Shown in pieces: positions 49,070 to 61,387 of a stretch of DNA of 64,000 nt (positions are counted from its first letter, which is position 1; every line of letters starts with the position of its first letter). The notes under the pieces were generated by a model. It searched no databases, was not told the DNA's origin, and worked only from the letters and a program-made list of their open reading frames with translations. The stretch comes from Sympetrum striolatum (taxonomy: Eukaryota; Arthropoda; Insecta; Odonata; Libellulidae): positions 41,015,393 to 41,079,392 of the forward strand of contig OX388350.1 in assembly GCA_947579665.1 (NCBI GenBank). The letters run 5' to 3'. Both the position numbers and the translations under genes were made by a program.

Positions 49070-49570
49070 CTGCTCCAATGTATTTCTACCCTAATACCAC
49101 CTCTCCTGGACACCTGACGCGCTCAAGGGCTGAAAGAATCGGCGCTTGGCGGACATGGGCAGGCGCCAGACAGTGGGAAAAGAAAAAAAGTAAGAGAACA
49201 GGTGAGATACACCAGCGGCTCGAAAAGGAGACTGTGCAACTCGAAATTTACGCTTTTTTCGATTTGTTTCTCTCGATGGAAACCGTCGCTGGAACGGTGA
49301 GCACGGAGATTCTTTGGACAGATTCGCTTTCCGAGTTTTATTCGAGGAGCGCCCGAAAATAAACAGAGCGGCGAGAATCCGTCGCTCAAAAGAGTGAGGA
49401 CAAAACCTCGTCGCGGAATATTTTGAGGATGACGTCACTGAGATTTGCGATCGAATATACGCTGCTGCGATTGAGCATGTCCCCCAAGGACGCCCCAGGG
49501 GCTTGAGGGGCCCCGGTATCCTCGCCCCCTTCTTTTGTGGGCGTTTTACCGCGTTCTCCGTTAATCTTGC
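49070..49570. other. GC-rich island with the longest open frame of the window
   Basis: A minus-strand frame of 189 codons (49091-49660) starts at GTG, not ATG. It is basic and Ser/Arg-rich and resembles no protein I know; two other frames overlap it. TGACGTCAC occurs near 49430. High GC alone lengthens open frames, so I treat this as an island (regulatory, or perhaps an exon of an unseen gene) and not as a gene. Confidence 0.4.
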
Positions 49571-50300
49571 ATTAAGGTATCTTACTCCAAAGCTGGTTAT
49601 TGTACCTACTTCTAGTTTGTATCCATTACCTTGAATTATTTTAATCAAGTATTTTATCACTTTATTTTACCAAATATTTAGTATCTGATATTAATCGGTT
49701 TCTTTGTCTCTATGATTACACATTAAATATATTGTCTTATTTTTCTAGATGTAAGTTAGCTTTTTGTGTAGTAGTGTAAAATTTTCAGATAAAAATCCAG
49801 GGCTTAGGCGAGAGAGAGGCATAACCTTGCAATAACAATGAAATAATAATAACATTTTAATTCACGGCCATATATTGAATGCGGTTTGGTGAGGGATGCC
49901 ATAGACAATTTAGTGGCCCAACTGAACCAACGAACAATCTACTGAACAATCTAGCTAATGTCATACGTAAGTGGCTATTTCTTGGTTCAAATGAAACATT
50001 ACTTCTTTACCAACTGGAGACATACATAGACATAGGAAAATAAAGCAAAAAAATAGTCAGTAACTTAATCATAACGATTCTTAGCATGAAACTGAAAAAT
50101 CAACGCTTACCATTCAGGCAGTATTCATCACTTTCTTATATTAATAATAATAATAATAAAAGGACCTTATTAGGGTGAGATTGAGACGAGGAAGTCTCTT
50201 GTTATATCTAACCCTTCGTCGTATGAGAAATGAATGGAAATAGATAGCAGGCAAAAGTACAAAGAAGAACACTACTATGCGGATTAAAAAACCTAAGAAA
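49571..50300. other. AT-rich DNA, no gene recognised
   Basis: It includes an AATAAT microsatellite at 50142-50160 just before family R material. Confidence 0.45.
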
Positions 50301-50309
50301 AATTACCAC

Positions 50310-50385
50310 TGCAGGAAAACACTAACTAGAAGGGGAGTGTGAAAAACCTGCGAAGCCTACAGATAAAAAGCTAAATTTGATGAGG
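50310..50385 (+). repeat. Dispersed repeat family R (copy 3)
   Basis: CTGCAGGAAAACACTAACTA, GAAGGGGAGTGTGAAAAACC and TGCGAAGCCTACAGATAAA are in the same block order as at 21.7 and 47.7 kb. Confidence 0.6.
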
Positions 50386-50689
50386 AAAGTAGATTAAAGG
50401 GTTAAAGAAGACAAGAAGTAAAATCGATAGAGGAATACAGAAAAGAAAGAACAAGTGATGACATATTTACATAAAAACCAGTATATCACAAATTAAACTA
50501 ATCGCGAGATGAGTTTAAAATATAACGACAGGAAATATATAAAGAGAATAACTCGCTGGAGTTTCTCTATAATGGCACAAAAAGAATATGGTTCGCAAGC
50601 TCCAAAAATGATAAAGCAGACAGATAATTAACATAATAATGTATGCCTACTGGGAACCTTGTAAAAACTTGTATTACGAAGGAAGGGAA

Positions 50690-50975
50690 GTAATTGATAA
50701 GTCAGTGTGTCATTATATGTAAATTTTTGTATTTTTTAAATAATATACAGTTTGGGTATTGTTTTAAAATAGTAAACGTGTACTTTAAGTCTTAAGCTGT
50801 AACAGAGAATTTTATGTAATTTGATGTAGGGTATTATTGTATTGTTGATAATGTTGTAGTTAGGTTATAAGAGCAATGACTGTATTCTATGTTATGACAA
50901 TGCATTCAGTAGGTAATTGTTGCTACCGGGCGATTAGTCCAATTGTAATATATTTTTGATGATAATAATAATAAG
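50690..50975 (+). mobile_element. Probable LINE 3' untranslated end with ATAATA tail
   Basis: The T-rich 3' UTR-like sequence (TATTATTGTATTGTTGATAA, CAATTGTAATATATTTTTGA) ends in GATAATAATAATAAG. No coding part is recognisable, so the assignment rests on layout. Confidence 0.4.
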
Positions 50976-52960
50976 AGACAGCCAGTTTCGTTACGGGGTA
51001 GCATCTTACATTTCTAGAGAAACATTGATCGACTAACGTCAAGCAAAAATTAACACCTGGAGAATAAAAGATATCCAACTCTCAAACAACTATTCTCAGT
51101 AATGAAAAGAATTTCCGTGAGCTGGACAGTGCAAACAAAACGTCGGGAGATCGGAAATGTCATCGAAGTAAGTTCACAAACTCGGAACTGTTTGACTTCG
51201 GCAGACAGATATTGACCGGACGACGACAATGAAGCAAAAACACATCGAAACTGCGAGTCTGATCGAAAATAACGGTCGGAATTCAGTTCCGAAACGAAAA
51301 AGGAAGAAGAGGGCGGAAGAAACCGTTAACTGTCTAATAATGGGAAGGCAACAACGAATGAAAAAAGGTATACGGCGATGAGAAAAAGATTGGAGATAAA
51401 GATTATGGCGAGGAAGACAGACGGGGGAAAGCTATAAGGGCAACTACGTAAACACATAATCTGTTTGTTTAGGATGGTCTCTGTCAAACAAAGAAATAAC
51501 GAAACGCGTAAACATAAATGAAAACGAGGAACAAATAAAAGAAGAGAGAGGTGAATAAAATACTGCGAGAAAGAAGAAAGATGGAAATGTCAGATTCAAC
51601 AGCTAACGACCTTACCCACATAAATTGGAAGATAGATATACAGCTTTGCATTCCGATCTAAGATAAGCTCGTATAAATAAGTTTGCAATCGAATGATAAA
51701 GAATGCCAAATTTTAAAAGATATCCTCCTCGAAGAATTTTGACAATTATTGTCTCCATTACTTCATCCATAACCGTATAAAATTATCTGTTATTTTGATT
51801 TCTCACCAGAAACTGATATTAAATGTTTTAGCAGCTAAAGGACCAAGAGAAAACGATTTTTATATCCTAACTATAATGCATTAAAAGCTCAAATCTTTAC
51901 CAAATATAAATCTGCAATTTACTAATTCATAGAGATGTGCTATGAAGTCAAATCCACTATTAAATTAAAAACATTTAATTCAGAGTATCTGTACGATCAT
52001 TCATGATTCTTCAGCAAAAGATACGCCAATTTTGTATTTCCTGTCGATTTTTAGTCCAAAAATGAGTAAAATCCTGTAATTCTAGGTGTATAATGAGGAT
52101 GGGGAATCAGATAAGATTTAGAATTTAGTTTCTTTGATGGATTTGTATATGTTTTGTTATGATTATGTTTCTGTGCGATTTATAATGGTTAGGAAAACGA
52201 GAAGTGAAGATTCCTTATCCTAGTGCTGGTGAGCTAGGAAGGCGTCCATAGCGCTTAGCGAGGACACGAGGAGTGAGGTTATTTGCTATTGCATGTAATA
52301 TTCCATGATAAAAATATTTTTGGTGACCGGTACGCCCTTATATTTAAATTCCTTCTCTGACTTCATCGCTTTAATTCGACAAGAATGTAGACTGAAGCAT
52401 GAAACCACAACAATTTAGTTGAAATACAAATCCTTAAATACATAGCTTAAGTAAATTAATAACTTAGTATTAGCTAAGAATTGCTTGCAGTGTATCTTTT
52501 TTTGACCGAGATAAAGTCATACTGAAACTTAATGTATATAGATGAAAATCTCTCGGAATTTTCAATCCAGAATCATAAATCTCCCAGAATGAACCACTCG
52601 GAAGGTGGCAACCCAACTACAGCAACTCAGTTGGATTCGAAATCGTTCACTTCTTAATAGCAAACATTTGCTTGCAATGTATCCCTTTTTTCGACTGAGA
52701 GAAATTCTTCTGGAACTATATACACCTACATAAAATATGTCTGCCGGAATCTCCGGGAATGTTTACCTCCAGAATTAAATCTCTCCCGGAATGAACCACT
52801 TTTAAGTTGGCAACTCATACCTCACAGCCTTCAAATGATCACAACAATGAAGAATACTGAGACAAAATTCAACCAAATATATTTAGAATCCACTTCTTGG
52901 GCCGTGACTTCGTAGTAATACTGTCAGGAACGAACGAAACGATTAGCATTTACTAACCAC
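50976..52960. other. AT-rich DNA, no gene recognised
   Basis: A phrase GGAAT-TCTCC...CAGAATNAAATCTC..CCGGAATGAACCACT occurs in two diverged copies around 52555-52615 and 52745-52810, each followed by GTGGCAAC or TTGGCAAC. It may be a short direct repeat of about 190 bp; the class is unknown. Confidence 0.4.
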
Positions 52961-52974
52961 GAGAAATTTTATTA

Positions 52975-53020
52975 TGAGACGATTACGGTTTCGACTAATG
53001 GAGTCATCCTCAGTTGATCA
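52975..53020 (-). repeat. Hammerhead-like repeat motif (minus strand, 53.0 kb)
   Basis: On the minus strand, CTGAGGAT (53013-53006) is followed by stem GACT/AGTC and GAAACCGTAATC. CUGANGA is fully kept with G at the variable position, and the extra U is also present. Downstream AATAAAATTT and CGTGG correspond to the AATAAA...TGTGG of other copies. The ACCGGT palindrome is broken. Confidence 0.55.
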
Positions 53021-53129
53021 AAAATATATCTAATTATTCCTATAGCCAAAGCCAACGAAAAATATGCCATACACGAAGACGTGCGGAGGATAGTAGTGGA
53101 CAGATACTTTATTGGAAGAACGTAATATT

Positions 53130-53640
53130 TCGGATACGAGAACCACACCAGCTTCGGGGAAATCAAGAAAGGCACGGGAAAATGGAAAAGACGGAGAGAA
53201 AACAAAACCGCGAAGGAAAAAGATGCAGGGTCAAGATACGGATATGAGAAATAAAGCAAAGAGAGAAAGGAGAGGTGGGGAAGGGAGATAAAGCGGTCTG
53301 GAATGCCAGGAACTCGCGCTGGAGTAGCCTATCGCGTGTTGAAGACGGGAAGGTCGCAGAGAAGGAGGGGGACGGCAGACCGAGAGGGGCTGGCGCCGTG
53401 GTGGCGTCAAGGTACAAAAAAATCACGAGAAATGGGTGTTAGATGAGGGGGGAGGGAATTAATTGGAGGGGCTGGCCGTTGGATGTGGAGCTAATGTGTT
53501 TGCGGAAAGAAGGAAATGGATGAGATGAGGAAGGGAGAGGCCGAGGAAAAGTCGCGGCGAAAGTTGTAAAGAACAGGAAGAAGGTGAGCGTTAACGAGAG
53601 AATGCGGAGTGGGTTATGTACGCGTGTTTCTCTCGAGTTT
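53130..53640. other. Purine-rich, GC-richer island
   Basis: The plus strand is strongly purine-biased (GGAGGGG, GAAGGAGGGGGACGG and similar). The overlapping minus-strand Ser/Phe/Pro-rich frames are therefore composition artefacts. Confidence 0.4.
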
Positions 53641-54350
53641 AAATGTAAAGTGGTTCGATTGTGTGGGATTTAAATGGCGAGGAGAAATCAAAACTCTGCT
53701 GCTCGTAGCGTAGTATCTCCAGTCGGACACTGATTGTTAAGTGGTACGATTCAGTTTTGATTGCTCTACGTTTAAAATTACATGATGGTCCAGCAATGCT
53801 ATGATGTCTTTTAGTATTTTTACACGTATCTAATAAACCATTTAACTGCTGAATACTTTTCAATTTTCAACTGCTTGAAATCAAAACTCGGCTACTCGAG
53901 GCGTGGTATCTCTAACTAGACACTGATTTTAAGTATTGTTATTCAGCTTGTATAGCACTACATTTATAATCACATGGTTACCCCACAATCCGATGTCTTT
54001 TAGAATTTTTTAAGCATGCTATTAGCCCTGTGATTGCTGAATACTTTTCAGTTTTCAACTGCTTGAAAATAAAATTTTGCTGCTCGTAGCGTAGTATCAC
54101 CAACCAGCCGCTGATTGTAAGTGATTCAGTTTGGATTGCTCTTCATTTACATTCACATTATTACCCTGCAATTTGACGTCTTTTAGCATTTTGCCGATAT
54201 CTAATCGACGCTTTAACCGTTGAATACTTGTCCAATTTCCTACTACTTGAAATCAAAACTGCGACTCTCAATTTATTATCTCCAACCAGACGCTGATTTC
54301 AAATGGCACGATTCGAATAGCATTGTTCTATGTCAAATGGTCACATGAAA
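53640..54350 (+). repeat. Tandem array with ~190-bp monomer, about 3.5 copies
   Basis: Monomer starts (GAAATCAAAACT or variants) lie at 53684, 53877, 54065 and 54249, giving spacings of 193, 188 and 184. Shared internal blocks are GCTGCTCGTAGCGTAGTATC, CACTGATT, TGGATTGCTCT-like, GATGTCTTTTAG and CTGAATACTTTTCA(A/G)TTTTC. The last copy is partial. Monomers differ substantially, so the array is old. It could be a relic satellite or an internal repeat of a transposon. Confidence 0.85.
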
Positions 54351-55870
54351 ATCATTCCCCAAATGTAGTTTCTTTTTGCCTACAAGAAGTCGTTAAAAAA
54401 TTTAATTTTGACAAAACTTTAAATATTAAACTTATGCTTATCAATATATAAACACGTGAAAGGGGGATTGTATCATAATTACGTCTAAAGACGTGCATTG
54501 CGGTTAGAGTGTTACAATTCTGGACCATATCACTCGCACGATCACAAAGCACCTTCGCAACAGATTGCTGAGGACGACAATGGTTGGTACTGCGAACATT
54601 TGAGCAGCTTTACTTGATCATGTTATTTTTATTAATTAATGATTATCATGATATCATTATAAGTATAAAAAATAAAAGTTACGATTTTAATGACAATTTT
54701 CACAAATATTTTAATGGAGTAAACCATTGCCTATGGAATAAATGGAAAGGGTCATGCTACGTACAATGACATAGACTTCATAGGTAGTAGCTATAAACAT
54801 AATGTCTATGTAAGAACCCTGAAAGCCGCATTTCGACGTATGGCAGGGGAACATATCAGGAGAAATAATGTTTGAGTCAATGCTGAATAACTATAAGCCA
54901 GAGCGGTATTGCAATGAAGCATTTTTGTATAGGTCTAATAATGTTTCATCTCTGAAAATTCACGATAAATGCACGACAGGAACCACCACTTTAAACAATA
55001 AGCACCGTCCAGTACTTCCCGAATGAATAATGTAGGTGACTTGTAATATTTGCATTCACATTCACATATCTACCCCGGAGGCTGATGGTGTCAAATGGCA
55101 ATAGGTGATTTATTACCAGCATTCCCATGGGAATTTACAAAATAATTTACCTAAAATTATTTTCCGCAAAATTTATCTTGAAGACTACCGGATCCTTGTC
55201 ATAGAATTGTCATGCCCCATGATGATGGTGGAGTAGATTTTAGATTTTAAGGGAGCGAACCGCAAGTGGGTTTTTTTAACAATAATTTTTATAATAATCT
55301 TCAACAATCTCCCCTGTTAACTTCTCTAATAGTCTGAGGAAATAACTATTAGAATTAGCGGAAAAAGTTAATTTTCCTGAAAAATAAATTTCGTGGAAAT
55401 CTAAAAATCTTTGGTTATAATATAAATAATTAAAGGTTAAAAATATACCAGCATTGCATCCCATGCTGGAGTGTAACAGTGACAAGTTAAACAAAGGGGA
55501 GGGAAGGTGAAAACAAGTATAAGAGGCGAGATATAGAGACGGGGGCTATCGCGAGTTCTTCACCGCATCACCGAGTGGGCGAACAACGCAGCAACGTTCT
55601 CCGGAGAAGGATCGCATACTGGTTCCGGAGATATGTGTCACAGCAAATCATGATCCGCTGATAAAACTCAGAATAAATGAGAAGATCTTTTATCAGGGCC
55701 TCGCAAGAAATACGATTACAGGAAGTCAAAGAAATAATGCCATTCGAAGGAGTGAAAAAGGAAGACGAAGATGGCTTCAAGAGGATTTTTAATTAAACAA
55801 CGAACATGTTGGAATAATTGTAAACCAGTCACCAATCACAAGTGGTAGTTTTATATATAACCTTCCGGTA
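54351..55870. other. AT-rich DNA, no gene recognised
   Basis: A GC-richer patch at 55500-55760 shows only short chance frames. Confidence 0.45.
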
Positions 55871-55879
55871 GATTCATGA

Positions 55880-56290
55880 GCTTAAATATTCCCTATGCAA
55901 CACCGTTTCCTTCGTTTCTTGGTTACTTACCCCACCCTTTATTCCATCTAACATCTTCTGCCTTTGTCTTCCCCTCTGTTTCTTTCCTTGAATTCTACCC
56001 TCAATTACATTCTTTATTAGTCCCACTCCTCTCAATATTTGACCCACCTAATTCCGATGTCGATGCTCAATTACTTCAATTGAATCCCACTCCTCCCCAA
56101 CCATCTCCAGGGCCTCCTTGTTTGTTTTCCTATCAACAAAACTTACTTTTTACATTCTACACCAATCCCACATTTTTTAAGATCGACGTTTCACACCTAA
56201 ACAGCAGTACACTCCACACCATGAGTTTTAGCAATATTTTCCTGATTCCTTTACAAAGACATCTGGTCATTAATTCCCTTCGCTTCATGA
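55880..56290 (-). pseudogene. LINE polyprotein C-terminal fragment (family A, copy 3)
   Basis: On the minus strand, successive pieces over several frames are LLKLMVWSVLLFRCETSILK, RKTNKEALEMVGEE, then ILRGVGLIKNVIEGRI, then RQRQKMLDGIK. They match the RTE/L1-like C-terminal order LLKTLVWSVLLYGCETWTLRK, TNEEVLERVGE, GHILRGEGLLKTVIEGRVEG, GRPRQKMLDxIK. The fragment is longer than the copies at 19.3 and 40.8 kb and reaches nearer the protein end. Stops and frame slips are frequent. The plus-strand 143-codon frame (55876-56307), rich in Pro, Ser and Phe, is merely the antisense of this purine-rich coding strand. Confidence 0.78.
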
Positions 56291-56299
56291 AGGCTTCAA

Positions 56300-59200
56300 A
56301 AATGTAATTATAGCTACATTGTGATTAAACCTATTTTAATGAGTATAAAGGAATACATTGGAATGACACTGTATCCAAGCATAACAATATTGAAAATAAT
56401 AATAATAAAGCTCTACTTTTATTTGGACGAAATTGAAGCAAGTTGTTATAATGTAGAGTTAAAATTGATCTTAACTTTAATCTTCTTTTACTCCAGATAC
56501 TAGTATTATAATCAATAATAAGACTTTTTCGGGTAATTATGTAATTGGCTGTAATCTTCACTAAATCTCCCATGAATAAGTGCTGAATAAGTGATGGAGA
56601 AGAGATATTTAGTCAGTATTTTACTTTTTGATGATGTACTTGATTTTACTACTTGCCTTTTTCTGTTTATAATATGTCCACCCATTACTTGTACACAACT
56701 TTTGTGACCGTCCATCGTATGATAACAATACACTGCCATCTAGTTTAAACATATTTGCAGGATCAATGAAATAAGTAAACGACATGCGGGAAACAAACGT
56801 ATAGAGATCCTAATGGACTGCGATGCAATCCCGCTTAACGGTCCACAGAGGAAAAGAAGCGAATGAAAAGATGAGTGCGGCAGCCGCATAAAGGATCGCA
56901 TGACTTCTAGTGGCCGACGTAATTCTTTCACTCTGTGGAAGTAGTTACAACACACACGTCAAAGCCGTCGTTTCCGAGATTCAAAGTAACTCGGAGAGAT
57001 TCTAAAGCTATTTTCATGGGAAATGAAAGCGATTATTTCACATGAACTAAAGCTGAAATTGTACTGATTTTCATACCTAAAACATTTCGCTTTGAAACAA
57101 AAGTATTCATCTTTAGAATTCGTCAGCTTGAAGGCAAGTTTAATCTTAAGCCTCCCTGTTGTTAACAATGAAAAGATTTCGAGAGGGAATGAGGCGATTA
57201 GGTAAGATGAGGAGTGAGGTATTGGTAGCGGGATATTAACCCTTCGGTTACCAAGGAATTATACAACACATCCCAAAATGTATTACAGAGTAACCCACGA
57301 TATTTTCCATATTTTACGGTTATTTTCCGCTAATCAAATTGTATAAGCAATAGTTACTTCTTAAATAAAGAAAATGTATGTTTGACGCGTTCACCCCAGC
57401 AAAGTTTTCATTTAAATCGGCTAAAATATAATCTAATAGGTAAAGAATTTAAAACGAATAACATCATTATGCTTTGATAGACAAATACACATACGCGTGA
57501 AAAAATTATCAGGTAAAAAAGGGAGAAAAATGACGTTGAAGATATTCAACTACTCCCATTAGAAGAAATGGATGGGACAAATATTAAGAGAAAATAAATG
57601 GCTAGAGAAAGTGATTGATGGTGGAATGCAATGAATAATACAAAAGGAATGAGGTAGGAGATAAAATATGGTACTAAGAAAAGGATACTCCATCAAGAAA
57701 TAAATTAGACGGTATTGAGTAGGTATTTTAGGGAACATGAAAACTAGTTCACGAACAAAATGATTCAGCGAAGAAGACAAATGTTAACTCTTCTCCTAAG
57801 AAATGGAAATAACATGCAAATTTGCGTAAAATCCATCTGTAGATGCATATAGAAGGCGAAGAATCTTGGTAGTAGCAAAGAAACTCTCGATAGGATAATT
57901 CTCGGAATTGCATTTCATTGTGAGAGACATTTCCTTGGAGTAGTAGAAGTAACCGGTGGAGCCATTTAGCAATCTTCCATTAGCCATTTTAGGTCAAATT
58001 CGTGAGCAAAAACTACAGAACGGAATTCTAATCCGCGACCTCATTTTCGAAAGCAGATGCGCCATTTATTCATCACAGAAGTTGACGCAACGAGCCCAGG
58101 CTACGAGAAAAGAGCAATTCGCCAGAGCCGAGTAACAGCACAAATGTACGGTAGTGAGTCATGCAAATAGTGCTGCCATGGAAAAGGAATTAGGACCAAA
58201 GACAAGATGGATCGATCGACGGATTTAAAGGATCTAAATTATATATTTTAATTTATAAATGGTGCGATACACATTAAATCACTGCTTGGATGAATTAGCG
58301 AGCGTAATTTTTTCTTGGTAGAAGAATGTGTAGTAACAACAAAGAAACAAATTTTGATTGCTAATATGACATAAATTTTCAGTATTACTACTGAAGATGC
58401 ATGGATTACATTTCTTCTTAATTTCAGTCATTAACAGACGTACATGAAACGAAGTTTTTTGCCTTATAAAAAATTGTGTTTAATATTTATAACTGATAAA
58501 TTCTTCTTGATATAATAAGCAAGAAAAACTAGGTAGTTCAACAAAACAAGTACATATTTACGCGAGAATGCGAAATTAAAGTTATTGCTTAGCAATGTGC
58601 GTATAAACAGCAGATTGTTTTCTAATACACCTTATATTAAATTTTTGTGAGCGATGATTAACTTGAAATATATTAGGGAGTTGAGGTTTTTTATGGGGTT
58701 TAAGTACGTAAATACGATTGATAAAGTAAGGAAATAAAAAGCTACCAAGACTAAAATAATAATATTACACAAAAGCAAAGATTCAGAGAAAATTCTTCTT
58801 AATTTCCTCCTTACAATAATCTGTCAGTGAAGTATTTTCCGTTATGACAACTACAGTTACATGTTTACTGCAAAATATTACTGAATAATACGTTAAATTC
58901 TGAAAGCGGTACAATTAATAGCACGACATATCTTTCATTGTGGTCATGTCGTTTTATTTTTTTCCATAAACTTCACCACATAAAATATGCGGGATAACCC
59001 CAAATGACCAGAAATACGCGCCATAAAAGGATATGGATTTTTCGTCCCCTGACATTTCAGCATAGCTCCACTCACTCTGACCGTCCATAACAATAAAACA
59101 CAAACTATTCCACGTCATTCCGGAGGATCTAGTGGTCCTGTTTCCATAACAACACACCCTGCGGCCGCCGAAATAGGGTACCATGAAAACGACGTATTAT

Positions 59201-59300
59201 TCCCTTCATTTCGGAGAATAAAAGTAGAATGGACTCAAATTAAAAAGAAACGAAATTCTCACAGTGATTGCCTCTCGATCGGAATATCGTGGATAATCAT
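56300..59300. other. AT-rich DNA, no gene recognised
   Basis: Around 57560-57760 the plus strand reads like decayed coding sequence (pieces such as MDGTNIKRK and KYGTKKRI) in broken frames. It could be another retroelement piece, but I cannot assign it. The 58940-59220 patch is slightly GC-richer. Confidence 0.4.
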
Positions 59301-59309
59301 GAGTAATAT

Positions 59310-59466
59310 TTTGGTGTGCCGTTAAATCCATGGAAGGGAGGTCCCGGGTTCGAATCTTGGTTAGGGCATGGTTGTTTAAGTAAATGTTAAAAAATGGGGT
59401 TTATTGTAAGAATGGTCATGTTTGACTGAAATACGCCTATCAATAAGGACGACATTATTATTATAA
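59310..59466 (+). repeat. tRNA-derived SINE (second family), nearly full length
   Basis: The head has a weak A box and a clear B box, GGGTTCGAATCTTGG. The body carries GGGCATGGTTGTTTAAGT, then GGGGTTTATTGTAAGAATGG, then TCATGTTTGACTGAAATACG, then CCTATCAATAAGGACGA, and ends in an ATT tail. It links the head seen at 43.14 kb with the body seen at 41.85 kb. Confidence 0.75.
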
Positions 59467-59706
59467 ACTCATCGAATTCTGGATAATAAATACGTATTTT
59501 TATACAAATTTGAAATGGTAACACACAAGTTCAAAGAGTTTCTAAAAATTAAAAAAATATTTAGCAAAAATAATTTGAAGAAATACTCTCAAAAGTGGTC
59601 AAAGGACCACCGCTATCTTTCTTGTGTTAAGGAACGTGAAAAAAGATGGATCTCAAGAGGTCAGTTTCGGGTAATTCAATTTTTCTGTCAACATAACTTT
59701 CTGACA

Positions 59707-59850
59707 TTGGTGGCGGAATTTAATTTGCTAACTTTTAAACTCTGAAGTCACACGTTCAAATCCCATTTAACCAAGTTTTTCCTGGCTTGTTTAAGGGTAC
59801 ATATATTCTTAGTTGTTCATATGACCGTCGTTTGTGTGTGTGATAATCTA
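59707..59850 (+). repeat. tRNA-derived SINE (third family, diverged)
   Basis: A-box-like TGGTGGCGGAATTTAATTTG and B-box-like CGTTCAAATCCC are followed by AACCAAGTTTTTCCTGGC, TTAAGGGTACATATATTC and GTTCATATGACCGTCG. The body resembles the minus-strand SINE at 60.05 kb and those at 28 kb (TTTTTCC...AGGG...GTT block). Confidence 0.55.
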
Positions 59851-60004
59851 GATTATCAAAACAGATATACGTAATTTAGGGCTTCTGTTTTCGTTAAAGA
59901 AATTATTGAAAAAATAAAATTATTACAAAAAACGGAAGAATAACAAAACAATTTTTCTTGTCTAGCTACTGTTGCTCTTAAGTCTGCTAAGCTCTCATGA
60001 ACTT

Positions 60005-60145
60005 GGTGCTTCACCGAGACAACATCAACAACGAACACATAACCATTCCCTGACCGGAAAAGTAAGATAAGCCAGGATTCGAACCCGGAGGTATGAGCGA
60101 TATAGTGGCTGGAATGTTATCCACTCGGACACCAAGGCAGGTAAT
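60005..60145 (-). repeat. tRNA-derived SINE (third family), minus strand
   Basis: On the minus strand TTGGTGTCCGAGTGGATAAC (A box) and CCGGGTTCGAATCCTGGC (B box) are followed by TACTTTTCCGGTCAGGGAAT and GGTTATGTGTTCGTTG. Acceptor pairing is poor and the body continues past the tRNA portion, so it is not a functional tRNA gene. Confidence 0.7.
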
Positions 60146-60149
60146 CGAA

Positions 60150-61385
60150 ACACAAAATCCTCCCAGTAAATTTTCACGATGAAATTCACAACATGCATAC
60201 ATTCAAAAAAATTTCATAACACGACTAACCATTCTTTTATCACGAATGATAATTTGCGAAATACTAAATTTAACTGCGCGATCAAATCCTAAAAAGGAAT
60301 ATTCTACCAACATCTACAGAACCCATGTTGCTATCTCTAAACAAATAATTTTCCTCGAGGATATTTAAACCCCAGCCAACTGATTAAAAGCTAAATTACA
60401 ATAGAATTGATCTCCTTACGGAAGCTCTCGATCGATCACGTTGGACATAACTCTTCATCAAGAAATGCATCGCGAGGCGATTTGCTATAGTTTTTGCAAA
60501 TCGCAAATTACGAACAGAACGAATTGTCTGCGAGAATGCTTATAAGGAAGCAGGCTGTTATTGATGCAGACTGCTTTGACATAATTTGCGTCCAAGTAAC
60601 GGGTCAGAATCTTCTCCAAGGAGCAATTTCCTATCCGTATAGGGTACCTCCGGAGGAAATTGCTAACAGTTCCTTAGAGAGATGGAAAGCTCACTTGCGA
60701 TGATTAACCTTCCCTGCGGTCCAGAATTATCTCACAATGGATGGAGGCATCGCAATCAATCTAACGCGAATAGCGATTTTCGGTTGGAAAAGGAGGAATC
60801 GGAAAGAGAATTAGTAAATTGTTCTCCTTCGGAATGGAGAAATGGGAAATTCCTTGAAGGGAGGTATCAGCAGCTAAACCCATTCCTGATCAACGCTGGT
60901 GAATAGAAATAAAATCGTTTATTTGACGCTGTTGTGTGTCATTATCTCGAACTAGGGTTATCAACCCGATGATTGGTTTCTTGTGGGTATCCAAGCCATC
61001 CATCTTATTTCCTGCCAATCGCTACCTTCATTCATCTTAACTTTAAAATTCTCCCACGTTTCGAACCCTCAAAGTAGTTATCTAGTAGCAGAGAGCTCCA
61101 ACTGGAGAACTTCTTCAAGGATTTTCTTCAATCAACCCGATCTATCATTCCATACAACGATTAATTAGGGGGCCTAACAAATAACTGCCAATGAATGGTT
61201 TTAAGTATTAATTATTTAAAGATAACATACTTATGTGTAACCTCCAAATCATACCAACCATACTTCTACATCTTTGACAAACTGGTCCAAAAGATGAATA
61301 ATTAATGACAAAAGGTTATCTTAGCTTATTACTACAGTAGCAATACCTTGAGAAGTGAAATATTTCGCCAAGACCAACTCATTTA
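60150..61385. other. No gene recognised
   Basis: At 60400-60900 the DNA is less AT-rich and has two overlapping plus-strand frames (60494-60703, 60682-60906) with no recognisable product. Confidence 0.4.
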
Positions 61386-61387
61386 TT

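Noticed and set aside
53163..53426. Ser/Phe/Pro-rich minus-strand frames as a protein
   Set aside because: They result from a strongly purine-rich plus strand, and no motif is recognisable.
55876..56307. 143-codon Pro/Ser/Phe-rich plus-strand frame
   Set aside because: It is the antisense of a recognisable LINE C-terminal remnant.
60065..60141. Functional tRNA gene (minus strand)
   Set aside because: For the same reason: good boxes, poor acceptor pairing, SINE body attached and sister copies nearby.
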